From NCBI GenBank assembly GCA_013396755.1, contig VWZF01002968.1, positions 248,001 through 312,000 of the forward strand: DNA of 64,000 bases, given 5' to 3'. Under the pieces are notes generated by a model. It saw only the letters and a program-made list of their open reading frames with translations, searched no databases and was not told where the DNA came from. Every line of letters starts with the position of its first letter. The stretch's first letter is position 1. Origin of the DNA: Sclerurus mexicanus. Lineage: Eukaryota > Chordata > Aves > Passeriformes > Furnariidae. The position numbers and the translations under genes were made by a program. Below are positions 27,595 to 39,360 of the stretch, in pieces.

Positions 27595-27611
27595 GCAGGC
27601 AGGCAGGCAGG
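27595..27611. repeat. Short (CAGG)n microsatellite
   Basis: About four tandem AGGC/CAGG units immediately before a GTGATAAAT context. Too short to be more than a minor simple repeat. Confidence 0.8.
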
Positions 27612-30600
27612 TGATAAATACAGACACAGAAAATAAAATCAACTACCCTTTCCTGTCCTTGTGCTATTGAGTTTCTCAGCTACCCTGCAGTTACACATCA
27701 AGCACACGTGCTGAGAAGTATGAGACTGCTAATACAATTATATCAGTGCCTGTCTGCACCAATCTTTCTCACAGAGGCAAATCTTTCTCTGCAGCACTGA
27801 TCAAGGCTTCCAAACATACATTTGACCTAACAAGAAATTCACACTGAAGTGTTTTGGCAGAGTACAGAAATATACTTCAGATTAAATATGGCATAAAGTA
27901 TTTGCTGTAAAGTAAGCTGCTTTATGTCATCCATCTATTGGATGAAGCAGATGTGAAGATCTACATTTGCCGAGAGAACATACCAGCCCTGTTACACCAA
28001 TAACAGAAACTGACACCAGCTTCACAGCTACCAGGGGAGGTTTCCAAATTGGTGACAATCAGTCATTCATTTCCCTCTTTTTGAGGTCTGTCAGCTTCCA
28101 TGCTAAGGTTCTAAATACAGAAAATTTACAGCCAGAATGCAGCAGGAAGAAAAAGTCTCAAGACACTGGTCACAATTTTATCATCCAAAAGTATGCTGGC
28201 ACCAAGGGAGATCCAGCTGGATGGAGCACCTCTCATACTGGAGCTAGGCAGGGCCCCAGGACACAAGAAGAATGTAAGCACAGCACCTAAGGCTGCCTCT
28301 CACCTGCTCAGCACTCTCTTTCTCTAACCAGGGGGACACAGGAGAGAAGCAGACCTCAGAGAGGAAAATGATGGCACCAGTTAAAAATGTGAATGCATTT
28401 AGGCTACCCTTGCCATTTTCTACATGTAGCCAGAAGCACAAACAGAAAGCTGGAAGGCAAGTTGAGGTAACCCTACGGTTTCCTGCCACACATCCCTCCA
28501 GAGCATGTCCTCCCTGTCTGCAGAGTGTCTGCCGGGGAAGACCAGGCAAGAGCCAGAAGTGTTTGCAGGGAAATGTTTCCTCACCAAGACTCAGCTACCA
28601 GTGCTCACTAGTCACAGCTTGGCAAATCATTCCTGAGAATTAGAGACTTGCAGAAACACGTTGCTTTTGTTAAAACAAAGTGGGTTATGTGGTTACAGGC
28701 CAAATCCTGACCTGGTATAAACAAAACTCCACTAATAATAGAGGATCTAGGTGGATATTTTCTGGGATGAATGCTTCTATGTTTTTACCAATGGGCAAAG
28801 AGAAAGGAAATACATAATTAAGCACAAAAATAAACCAATTAGGAAAAAAGTTAATTTTTAATTTTTATATTTTCTATTTTATATCTCTCTTTTAAATTAA
28901 ATTCAACTAAACTAATTTCAAAATACAATCAAATGCAAACAGCAGTTTTGCAGCATCTACTGACAAAGCAGATAGAGGATATTTCAACAAAGAGGGCAGA
29001 ACAAGAAACTTTTCCTTGAACTTACTGCTCTGGTATTACTATCAATTAACAGAAAGACAGCCAGGGAACTCAGTGCTAGCAACATTGAAAATGCAGCCTA
29101 GAACATTTTGCAAGTCTGCTGGCTTGGTTAGAATTGTTAGTCCTGATTCCTATACTGACAGGTGTGGACAGGTGAGATTGTGAGTCATAGTGTGGGACTG
29201 ACAACCAAAATATGTAGATTTAGTGTATGGATCTGCAATGGACCTGCTGTGGGAGTCAAGGAAAAATCATCTGAATCTAGGATATCATCTGTGATATTTT
29301 TTTCCACCCCTGCTCTCTAGTTTGTTGAGCTACAAGCAGCTTGACTGGCAAGCTCCCATGGTGTGCCTGTATTCCACCTAACACAGAGTCTTCAACTTAG
29401 GAAAAAGCCTTTAGGACAGCAGGAGCCCCTCAGATGATAAAAACTTATTATCCTCTTTCTTTTACATCCAAAACATGAGCATTTGGCATTCTTGGAAAGG
29501 TGTCATAACTGTAAGTTGCTACATACTTCCACTGTGTATTCAGTTTAATATTATGATTAGTGTCAGGCATAAAAGGAGTGTGGATATATGATAACACGTA
29601 AGAAAGAGAAACTGCACAGATGCAAACTGGAAAATGAGCAGCTCGGGTTAGAAACAGGGAATGACCTAAAAAAGCACTTCAAGATATGTAGGCAACATTG
29701 GTACGGAAATAGCAGAAAATGGCTCTCCAGCAGCTGGAAGATGAGGCTAGATTACTTGTCTTGCTTAAAGCAAAGACTCACTTGGACTCTTCTCCCCTCT
29801 GGCAGGAGTTCCACAGGCAGCCCTAGCCCACTGTCCTGCACACACCAATAATTCAGTGAGGAGAGAGTCAAAGACATAATCTACTAGGTAAAGTAGATTC
29901 TCCTCTTTCTAATCAGAGCAACATAAAACAGCTTAATTTGTTAAAAGCGATGAACACAAAAAAAGGGCTGTGAAAAAATTCTCTCCTCAGGGAAGAGACA
30001 TGCCTGTTGACCTCTAGTGTGACCACAAATATCTTCAGGTGCACATTAGTTAGAGAAACAGTGCCCTGATCTTGCAAGCATGGGAAGAGCACCTCAGAGC
30101 CAGGTCTTCCCCTGCTGGGAAAATGCAATATTAAAAGCGTTCCATTCCTGCACCATTTGCAGTGGATCTGAATGAAGGAAGCAATCAGTTTGTTCTTTAG
30201 GAGGAATAATCACAAAGCAGCAAATGGCTAGAAGTCAATATTTATTAAACTGCAAGCCAGTTGTATTTTATGAGCGCCAAAAGTGAGAACATTATTATAA
30301 GATCTGATAAATCAAAGCACTGAGAGTAAACACAGTGTGTAAGCTACAATTATATGCCTCTGCAAGATCAATAATTCAAGAGGTTTCATCCACATTATGC
30401 ATGATGGCCTATGGGAAGTTGGCCTCTGGAGAGTGCTTGCTTGGACTGAGAACAGATGCGGGGGCTTTTGAAGAATTCCTGTCTCCAAATTTCAAACAGT
30501 TGACTATCACACTTTCAGAGATGCAGGATCAATAGAATTATCCATAGTGGGTGGGAGGGCAGCTATTTCTTCTGTGCTAATACCAAGTGCAGTAGGCTCT

Positions 30601-31539
30601 GCAGGGGTGGTTCACACTCACATACCCACAAGTTTTTAGGGAGCACTTACCTCCTCAGGGAATGCTGTTCAGTTAGGATCTGTCTGGCGCTAATTAAAAG
30701 ACAACACAGTATGTTAAGGACCACCCTTCTGTACCGAAGTGCCCTCCTTGACAAAAGGAGCTAAGGAGAAGTGCTCTCTTTACTGTTACCATGGACTACT
30801 CTCAGTACAGCATCTAACTGATCAATGTAAACCTTAAGCAAAAGAATATGCTGGTTTATCAGTCACTCAATGCATGCAGATTCAGTTCATCAGCATGGAG
30901 CAGAGGGGGAAAGGGAAGAACTGCCCTGCTTTCTCTTCTGGGTAACAGCATCTGCAGAGACAATGACACTCCAAGATATCTCTGGCCAGCCAGCCTTATA
31001 GAGGACCACAGTGAGTTGTAGCAGAGAACCAATATTGCGATGAACCACCAGAGAGATTGCTCCCCACTTCTGCTGCTCTATGAAATTCTCACTTCTGTCA
31101 GCAGCAAAAATCCCAGGAGTTTGTTTCAAACAGGTTATTCTGGTGTCCACCTGTTGATGTGAATACCTATATAAAGCCCTACAGATTGCTTTCTTGCATT
31201 GTGTATAATCAATATCATTCCTTCTTGCCCTCCCCAGGATAGCAACTATATTTTTCTGTAGAATGCTCTAAAACACAAAGACTGCTTGACCTTTACTGCA
31301 TATCCCGAGACCATTTATTTATTTATTAGCCTTCTTGTTTAGGAGGGTACCTGCCTTGCTGTTACTCACTTACAGCCAGCTGGAGTAGCCTTCATGCTGA
31401 GTCTACTGATTAGCCAAAAATTCATTTATCAGCAGATGAGGTTATGAAGTTGTCTTAGCTACACTCCCCAGCAACCTGTTTGATACTGATTTCATTTGCA
31501 GTAATAGTACCATAAAGTAAACGGCCTTGCCTTTGTTAT
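27612..31539. other. Non-coding stretch, nothing firmly recognised
   Basis: About 3.9 kb without a recognised transposon. Two short minus-strand segments have splice-like borders (28302-28352 and 30651-30689), but both are short enough to be chance. A (TTTA)n run lies at about 31314-31327. Confidence 0.45.
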
Positions 31540-32110
31540 TTGCTTTAAAGTAATCAATGCAGTGTGGAACTCATCCACTCTGAGACTTAATCAAATTAAC
31601 TATATTTGTTCCCCACTTATTGCTATGGATTTCAGTCCTAATTAAGCTTCTAATCCATGAAGTTGTTTTCTTCCTGGGATACTATGGGAAAGGCTGTTCC
31701 CACCTCCTCCCCCCTCTTTCTCACACAGGGTTATGTCACTTGGAAAGCTGTTTCCTTAAAGAAGATGCAGTTACTTCTGTTATCAAGTTGCCAAAATTCA
31801 ATGCCATCGAGCTTCTAATTAAAAATCTAAATAATTTGAAAAGAGCTAAATAAATAACTCCAGAAGGGTAGTCAGTTAGTCGAGCTCGTCAGAAATATGT
31901 TGGCATATGCCAACACAGTATCTCATTTTCTAAGGATGGCTTAATTTTTAGGCAAATTTCAGCAATGTGTTTATAAAACCAGATTGCTTCAAAAGGCAGT
32001 AATTCTTTCTAGTTGGGAATACTGTGCTTTCCTAAAGATGCTGCAGACATGCTCTCTTGATTTAATCTAGTAATCCTCCACCAAAACTTTTGAACTTTTT
32101 ATCCTACTTA
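31540..32110. promoter_or_regulatory. Candidate conserved non-coding block with an 18-bp perfect palindrome
   Basis: Repeat-free, non-coding sequence with many TAAT/ATTA cores (for example 31590-31600, 31640-31655, 31815-31835). At 31881-31888 is a CpG-bearing palindrome CGAGCTCG, and at 31898-31915 is the perfect palindrome TGTTGGCATATGCCAACA. It contains NFI-like half-sites TTGGC/GCCAA separated by 4 bp (canonical NFI spacing is 5) around a CATATG E-box. The layout suggests an enhancer or silencer, but only cross-species conservation would show it. Confidence 0.3.
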
Positions 32111-32342
32111 ATTAAATTTGGCAGAAAGATGGTGTCCTAATTACAGTGGCTGAGACCAGTTTGTCACTGTGTGAGTGTAACCAAAACTGTGTACTCTACA
32201 CCCTCTATGTCATTCCTAATGGACTGTTAATAATGGATCATTTGCAGCAGCTGCCCAGGGCACACCTGACACCACAGGCTACAAGCTGGGTGTTAAAGAA
32301 CCCTGTGAGACAGGAGAGTGCTCCTGTCTTCACACCAGTGAC

Positions 32343-32347
32343 TCAGC
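32343..32347. repeat. Target-site duplication, left copy
   Basis: TCAGC directly before the LTR start. It matches exactly the five bases after the LTR end at 32920-32924, as expected for ERVL-type integration. Confidence 0.75.
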
Positions 32348-32919
32348 TGTGATAATTTACCTTCAAGGAGGCATCAGCACCTTCACACCCAGCCTGAGGG
32401 GTCATGTCTGCTAATGGGCCTTAGGGACTGGCACAATAGGCAGTTGTGATGACCTAGACCATCCAAGATTCCAAAAATATCCCATGACTCACAGAGTTAA
32501 ATCACCCATTGTGAAACCCTCCACCTTGGGGGAGGTACAGGCATTCCCGCCTGAACCTGAGCATATATAATCCTCTGGTTTTGGGATTTCTGGTACCACT
32601 TGTCAGATCCAGAGGAGGACCAGAGCCTCAACAAGACTGCGACTGCCACTCTCAATAAGACTGTGACCATCATGCTCACCAACAGGTTTTCCTTTCCTTT
32701 TACTCTGTACTCAGGGGGACCATGTAGCTCTCAGCACAGGGGCTAATGAACACCATTCTGTTTGTGCCCCAGGTGCTGGATTATACATCTGGGTTTTGGG
32801 CATTAAAACCAATTTTTCTCTGTATCATTGTAATTATTGTAATCTTTTTAGTAAATTGTAGCTCTGACTTGTAATCTCTCTGGAGTCAGGTTCGTTTCTC
32901 CCACTGGTTTACCTTTACA
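32348..32919 (+). mobile_element. Solo LTR of an avian endogenous retrovirus (ERVL-like)
   Basis: A 572-bp element that begins TGTGATAATT and ends CCTTTACA (TG...CA termini), flanked by an exact 5-bp duplication TCAGC (32343-32347 and 32920-32924). It has LTR promoter and polyadenylation architecture: a TATATAA box at 32564-32570 and an ATTAAA signal at 32802-32807, followed by a T/G-rich stretch. Two imperfect tandem units of about 30 bp lie at 32625-32685. The sequence matches my memory of a common bird LTR family, and the 5-bp duplication fits class III (ERVL). No internal gag/pol sequence flanks it, so it is a solo LTR from recombination. The clean ends and duplication suggest a moderately young insertion. 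Confidence 0.85.
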
Positions 32920-32924
32920 TCAGC
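32920..32924. repeat. Target-site duplication, right copy
   Basis: TCAGC directly after the LTR, identical to 32343-32347. Confidence 0.75.
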
Positions 32925-35671
32925 AAAGATGGACATCTCAAAGATACTCGTTTCGTGCAGCTGCTGGCAACAGCTGGACAAGGAGGTGAGAGACATAAGT
33001 TAATGCTCAAAGAATAAGAAGCTGTATACGTATGCGTTTAACCACATCCTTAGTAGACAACAGAAAAGCTGCAGGGGACAGAGTTGCAAAGAGTCAGAAC
33101 AATCCACCACTCCCTGCCATACTCATTGCTGTTTCCAGCACATGCTGCTTCTTTCAGACCCCTCTGAGTCTACTCTAGCAATGCTACTACCTGCAGCCTC
33201 AGCCCTGCAAGGGCTTGGGCTCCTCTGCCAATGGCTGAAAGGTTTCATTCTTTCACAGGTTGCACTTAACATTTTATTCCCAAAATAGTCAAAACAGAAT
33301 TCTGTATTTTTAAAACTCAGTATTTTTTTCCTGTGGTTTTTCTGGATCAAAGGATTTGATTCAGCATGACTTAATGGGTAGCTTTGGTCTTCTGATATGT
33401 CTGTTTTATGGAGGAAGGGTTTTCTCTGAAAGAAATTGTCTGTAGTAGACACGTTTAAGCTTGTGCTTAAGAGCAGTAATTAACATTTGAAACAATGACA
33501 ACTCCTATTAATATAGTCATGAAACAACCCAGGTTGATCAACAGCACTATTTGTTGTGAACAACTGCTTTTGAGAAATCCTAGTCCTCAACACCTCACAA
33601 AATCACAACATTCCAAACATGCCCAAGTAAAACAAATATCCTTATTTTTCAGGTTCATTTCTCAGTGTTGTTCAGTTAAGTGCAACCATTATTAACCACG
33701 TCTTGACATTTAGCCTAAGAAAATTATATTTCTTTAAATAAAAACTGCAAAATGAAGATGAATAGCCACTGGGGATTATTTTTTTTTTTTTTAAATCAGA
33801 GGGTTTTTTTTCCCCAGGTATGTTTTTGAAAGGCAGAATAACAGCACTGCAGAGACATTATTCAATGTCACTAGTGAAAATTCCTCTTGAAAATATTTAG
33901 ATATTATGCCTCCTACCCAGGAAGTGCCAGTTACTATATATTATGCGCTTTTAAATCAGTCAAAATCTTATGCACCTGTTCCAGCCAATGCAAATGCTAC
34001 AGAAGGAGGTCTGAGTACACCTGCAGTCACTGAAGCATCAAAAGTGCAAGTAAGAACTTGATAGTCATGCTGCTTGAAGGCTTTTCAGCTCATAATTTAA
34101 GTAGGATTAAAATATAATGGGCTCTTGCTCTCAAAACTCAAGCATACAAATACACATCTACATGCTTTCACTTTTATGAGAACTGTAGAATTGATGAAAG
34201 GAATTCCAGCATGCCCTCACTGAAAATGTCTAGTTAAGCATACATCTAAAAGCTTTCCTGTATAGTGATCACAATGCATAAAGCTGGCCAAGTGGAGAAT
34301 ATTGGGATGAGGATTTTTTTAATTCAACAGCCTCATTTGCCATAAATGTAACTGCACTTGTGATTCCCCAGAGGTAGCAGCATTTCAGTGAGGCATCCAT
34401 GATTTCTATATAGAAACGTACTTGTCCAATGCATCAGCCAAACTGCATTGCTGCCATAGCTCACCTATCACTGTTACTTTCTATTCTGATTCTGAGTGAG
34501 GACCATATGCAGCATGTGCATACACATGGACAATGTTGCCTTCCAGCTTGCAGCTACCATCCTGCCTGCAGAGCAAAGGGACAGATCCTGATTGATTTTA
34601 AGCACTTCTAAGTATTCATATGAGACATTACTACCTCAAGTCTAACGTTTTAAAACTTACATGTTTTAAATTAAGCCATTAAATCCATACTTACTCAGTG
34701 CATAAGTGTCCTGAATAGCTCTTAAATAAAATCTTACTCAGATCAAATCAATCATTTTAAGACATTTTTTTAAAGCCTCAGCAAGTGACTTTGCAGGGAA
34801 ACCTGTGGAGCCACTGAGTTTGAATTGTCATTTGAAAACCTGCTCTCAAAAGCCATCAGGTTTAAGGGCAATCGCACCTCAGCAAGTCTAGGGTAAACAG
34901 TGCTGTTGCATCCCTGTTGCAGAGCCACTTCACTCCAGAAAGCAGAGATGCCCACACTCTCCATTGCAAACATCCCCAATTACGTTCCCTCTAATGAAGG
35001 CATTCAGAGGGTTACTGAGAGAGTAGGGCTGGCGTCAGTGCAGCCAGATTTCCACCTAGAAATGGACAGCTCTGGAAATACTACACATGCTGCAAAATAA
35101 AAGGTGTGTTAATACATAGAATAACATAATCAGAATAAAACATTAAAAAAAAAATCCTCCCCCAACCACTGCAGCACTTCCTGAACCTGAGTATGGTAAA
35201 TATGCTCAGGACTTATTTCCCATGCCAAGGAGAGAGACAGACATTGGCTCTGTATAAACAAGCCAGAAAAGAGTTTTCAGACACAAGAGACCCTCATAGC
35301 TAGCCCTGCTCTTCCACATTATGACTAATGCTGTACTATTCAGACAGTGCCAGCACCAGACCAACACACTGAGGATAGCAATCTGATAGCTATTCACTGA
35401 AGTGTCAATCAGCTTAACTGCAAGGCATATCCAAAGCACCTGCTCTATGTCACCATTATCCAAAATACTGTCTGCATAGACCTGGTAGTACCTGTCTGAG
35501 AGCTATGCATTTCCAACCAGGAAATCTTGGTAATACCAGATAGTATATTTTTTTGGGCACTGCAACATAAATACCAGAAGCTGCATTTTTATGCAATTCC
35601 AAGGACTGACAGACATCACTATGAAAATGTAGCATGGCTTGCTGTGACTTTGAGCAACTTTCTGAAGTAAG
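32925..35671. other. Non-coding stretch, nothing recognised
   Basis: AT-rich sequence with a 15-base or longer T run at about 33778-33793. No exon, RNA gene or known repeat recognised. Confidence 0.5.
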
Positions 35672-36497
35672 ATCATAGAATCATAGAATGGTTTGGGTTG
35701 GAAAGGAAATCTAAAGATCATCTAGTCCAACACCCTTGCAGTGAGCAGGGAAATCTTCAACTAATCAAGTTGCTCAGAGCCTCATCCAACCTGGCCTTGA
35801 ACACTTGAAGGGATGGGGCACCTACCACCTCTTTTGGTAAAGAGGTGTTCCAGTGCTTTACCACTCTCATTGTAAGAAATTCCTTCTTTTTTTCTAGCCT
35901 GAACCTCCTTCAGTTTAAAGCCACTACACCTTGTCCTATCACTACGTGTCCTTGTAAAAAGTTTGCCAGCATCCTTGTATGTTCCCTTAAAGCACTAGAA
36001 GGCTGCTATAAGGTCTCCCTGGAGCCTTCTCTCCTCCAGGCTGAACAACCCCAACTCTCTCAACCTTTCCTCATAAGAGAGGTGTTGCAGCACTCTGATA
36101 ATTTTTGTGGCCTCCTCTGGACTCCATATGTGAGTGTCCACGTCATTCTTATGCTGGGGGTCCCAGAGCTGAGTGGGATCTCACAAGAGCAAAGTAGAAG
36201 GGCAGAGTCCCCTTCCTCGCCCTGCTGGCCGTGCTGCTTTTGATGCAGCCCAGGATACAATTGTCTTTCTGGGTTGCAAAGACACATTGTTTAATCACGT
36301 CCAGGTTTTCAACACCCAGCCCCTCCAAGTCCTTCTCAGGAGGGCTGCTCTCAATCCCCTCATTCCCCAGCCTGTATTGACACTGAGGGTTGCCTCAACC
36401 CAGGTGCAGGACCTCGCACTTGGCGTTGCTGAACCTCGTGAGGTTCCCATGGGCCCACTTCTCAAGCTTGTCCAGGTCACTCTGTAGGACATCCCTA
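35672..36497 (-). mobile_element. CR1 LINE, 5'-truncated, with decayed ORF2 C-terminal region
   Basis: Read on the minus strand, the element ends at 35672 with the diagnostic CCATTCTATGATTCTATGAT tail. Upstream come the CR1 3' blocks: TTGGACTAGATGATCTTTAG, the GCCCAGAG-region equivalent, GCCTGGAGGAGAGAAGG and CTGGGCTGCATCAAAAGC. It then continues into the part encoding the C-terminus of the ORF2 reverse transcriptase, where a GACCTGGACAAGCTTGAGAA motif lies near 36455-36480. Stops and frame breaks make ORF2 non-functional. The open frames at 35845-36243 and 36173-36487 (plus) and 36295-36492 (minus) are products of this repeat, not genes. About 825 bp are retained, the longest CR1 here. Confidence 0.95.
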
Positions 36498-39203
36498 TGT
36501 GTAAAGATCCATAAATCCACTCTATTAGCCTGTTCTAGCAAGGCTTGTGGTGCCAACACTCACCTACTGCAATGGGCCTGCAACCACTAAAAGCATGGTA
36601 ATCTCTGGCAGCTCTTGAAGCTCACCCTCCCTATTCCTTGTGGTGGTTATGGCATCAGAAGGAATGGGGATCGGGAGCATGACAGGGACAGCTCTGAACT
36701 GAAATTGCTGCTATCCCTGCTGAGCATCTGTACACGCACAATCACATGGACTCCCTGCCTTCTTGCACTTTTTTCTTCCTTTTTCACATCTGTCAGCTAA
36801 AGCAAAGATCCAATTGCAAAATGTAGCACTTGGGAAAATTATGTGGGTTTGTGGTACTCCCTGGAGGGCTCTGGATCTGTGAAGCAGTGAATGGATTATA
36901 ATGAGTCATAAATACAGTACTTGCATTGGTGACAGGGTCCTATTCTTCTATTCACGTAATGTAAAGGCAAACTGCCCATTTTCTCCAGACCAGTAATCTG
37001 AACTATCAAAGAGAGAGAAAAATAAAGAGAAAGCATCTCCAGGCACAAATTAAGCAACCAAATATGTAAGACAACATATTTAGCAGCAGGTTTGGGAACT
37101 TTGAATATGAAAAATAGGTGCAATTGTCTTTTAATTATTTCAAAATATAATACCAGAACATCTATATCAAAACAGAAGCACCATATTCAGGAGAGGAAAT
37201 GAGGGTGCATTTGTACTTATGATCACTCTTCATTTTTGTGACCCCTTTGAATCTCTTTTGCTGTAAGGCACATCCTCAAACACTACTGCAGGTTTTACAA
37301 ATTGGAGTTATTTACAAAAATCACTGTCCATCTGGAAGAGGTGAGCATTTCTTCCTCCATGTGAGTCACTTCACATTACAGTTAGTTGAGCCCTGGCTTA
37401 CCTGCTCAGCCACAACATTCCCACTGCCTACTTGCCTATTTCTGCCAATAATATCAGCTTCTATTACTTTGACAGTATGCTTCATATAGAGATCTTTTGT
37501 ATCCAAGATGGTAAGTTACCAGCTTCCAGGCTGTCTGTTGCACTCTGGATCTGAGAAAAACTGTCAGTCATCCTCTTTTAAAGCAGCATTTGGATAAACC
37601 AGATGGACTATTCCTTTTTTGAAATCACACCCACTGAGTGGATCCACTCAACATACCAAGTTTACGTGGGTTAAATTGAACGACAGCAGACAGATTGCTG
37701 ATTTCCAGTAATTACAAGGGCCATTGTCCTGGGATTTTCTGCTTAAAAGGGGAACACACTTTTCATATTTCAGGCTGGAAAAACTCCTGCCATGATTGCC
37801 TTCATTGCAGCCTGATCCTAATGATAATGATCCCATCAATATCCCTGCACCACACTGATGTCAAAAGCAAGTAAAGAACAGGATATCACATGTCTGCATG
37901 TCACTCCACTTGCAAACTCTTGTTTGCAACAGTTCCCCAAGAAAGCCACAGAACTTTGCCACTGCCCAGAGCACACATAGGTGGCAGGCATTTGAAATAA
38001 AAGCTCAAAGACATTCTGAATCAGTTCAATGCCTGCATAAGAGGAACATAGCACAGGTACTTAGGGACTTTGAGGGAAGAGAGTGTAACTAAAGACAGGC
38101 AGATTACAGCAAAGACTAACTTTCCTGAGCTTTGGAAAGTTCAGTACTATAGCATCCACCTATAGAGATTTTTGTATTAAAATAAGAACAAAGGATGTGG
38201 GACAAGCATATATATTGAATCAGTGCAGTTTGTCTGCACTCTAAGAGCACTAATAAGCACACAGCTCAAGCAGAGTGCTGAGCAGAGATGTGAATGCCAA
38301 CACGTTTCCAAGGCTGAGAAAAAAGATTCCTTCTTGATGTTCTTCCCAGCTGTTGCTAAGAAGTTTTGCTGGGTTTTTTTTCCTTGCATTTGCCAAGAGA
38401 CCTTTCTAAAAAATTTGCATATGGATATTACCTACTTAAAATGGAAGAGAAATTATGGCTCAAGTGACATGATTCTCTGGTACTGACATAACTAAAAGAA
38501 AGAAAGTAGCATCAATGAAAAGAAGTAGCTGAGGTTTTCCAAAGTAGGTGGGTACACTTACTTGTTTTCTCTTTAACGGAGCCTGCTCAAAGCAATGTTG
38601 AAAATCAGGCTACTTATTTTGGTATTTCAGTCCAAAGAGGAATTCAAGACATACTCAAATAAGAAAAAAAGAACCATGAATATTCTCATGTGCTTTATAC
38701 TTCAGAATACCCCACCCCTTGCAGCGATCATTTTCATATAAAATGTTTACACTCACATTAGAATAGCAAAACTAGAATTTATTTTCAACTGTTGGTATTT
38801 TTTTTTAATTTTTATTTCCAGTAAAGTTTCCATTTCCAAAGTAACTTCAGACTTTTCCTCCTTCCTTCCACAATTTCCCCTTCTTTTTTTTTCATTTTTT
38901 TGTGTATGCTTGTTTGCAATTTCAGGCTGCAAATCAAACAGCAACATGCTGCTTCCATGCAAGGACTTTCAGAAAACCTGAAAGACTTAGGCATGCAACT
39001 CACAGGCATGTAACTTGTTAAAGTATCGCTGAAAGTCCCAGCCCATATGGAAAGCAAAAGGAGTTTTCTAGAAGCAGACTTATGATCCATCAGAAGACCG
39101 GTTTTCCATGATTTGCAGCCATCAGTGGTTCCCACTACTGTAACTAACTCCACATGTGAGCAGTCCCATTGACTCCAAGAGAACTGCTCATAGCTTGAAG
39201 TTA
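36498..39203. other. Non-coding stretch, nothing recognised
   Basis: No exon, RNA gene or transposon recognised in 2.7 kb. A pyrimidine-rich run lies at about 38800-38905. Confidence 0.5.
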
Positions 39204-39360
39204 AGTTAACAATAATTATGTAGATCTTTCAGAGCGCTTGCTCTCTTTCCATCTCGGAGAGATATGATTAAAAAGGTCAATACTTTTATTCCCATTGTAC
39301 AGATGAGAAAATGGAGGTGACAGGATTGGGCCAACCTGAATGGCAGAGGCAGGATAAATA
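39204..39360 (-). mobile_element. Ancient MIR-like SINE remnant
   Basis: On the minus strand, CATTTTCTCATCTGTACAAT (complement of about 39293-39312) followed by GGGAATAA matches the MIR core motif CAGTTTCCTCATCTGTAAAA TGGGAATAA. About 70 bp further on, AAGCGCTCTGAAAGATC with ATAATTATTGTTA matches the MIR 3' region. Divergence is high and there are internal deletions. MIR/CORE-SINEs amplified early in amniote history and survive in low numbers in birds, so this would be one of the oldest datable pieces of the window. Confidence 0.6.

Noticed and set aside
28302..28352. 51-bp minus-strand segment with splice-like borders
   Set aside because: The upstream pyrimidine tract ends CTCTGAG and the donor GTGAGAGG is weak; more than one frame is open, so chance is a sufficient explanation.
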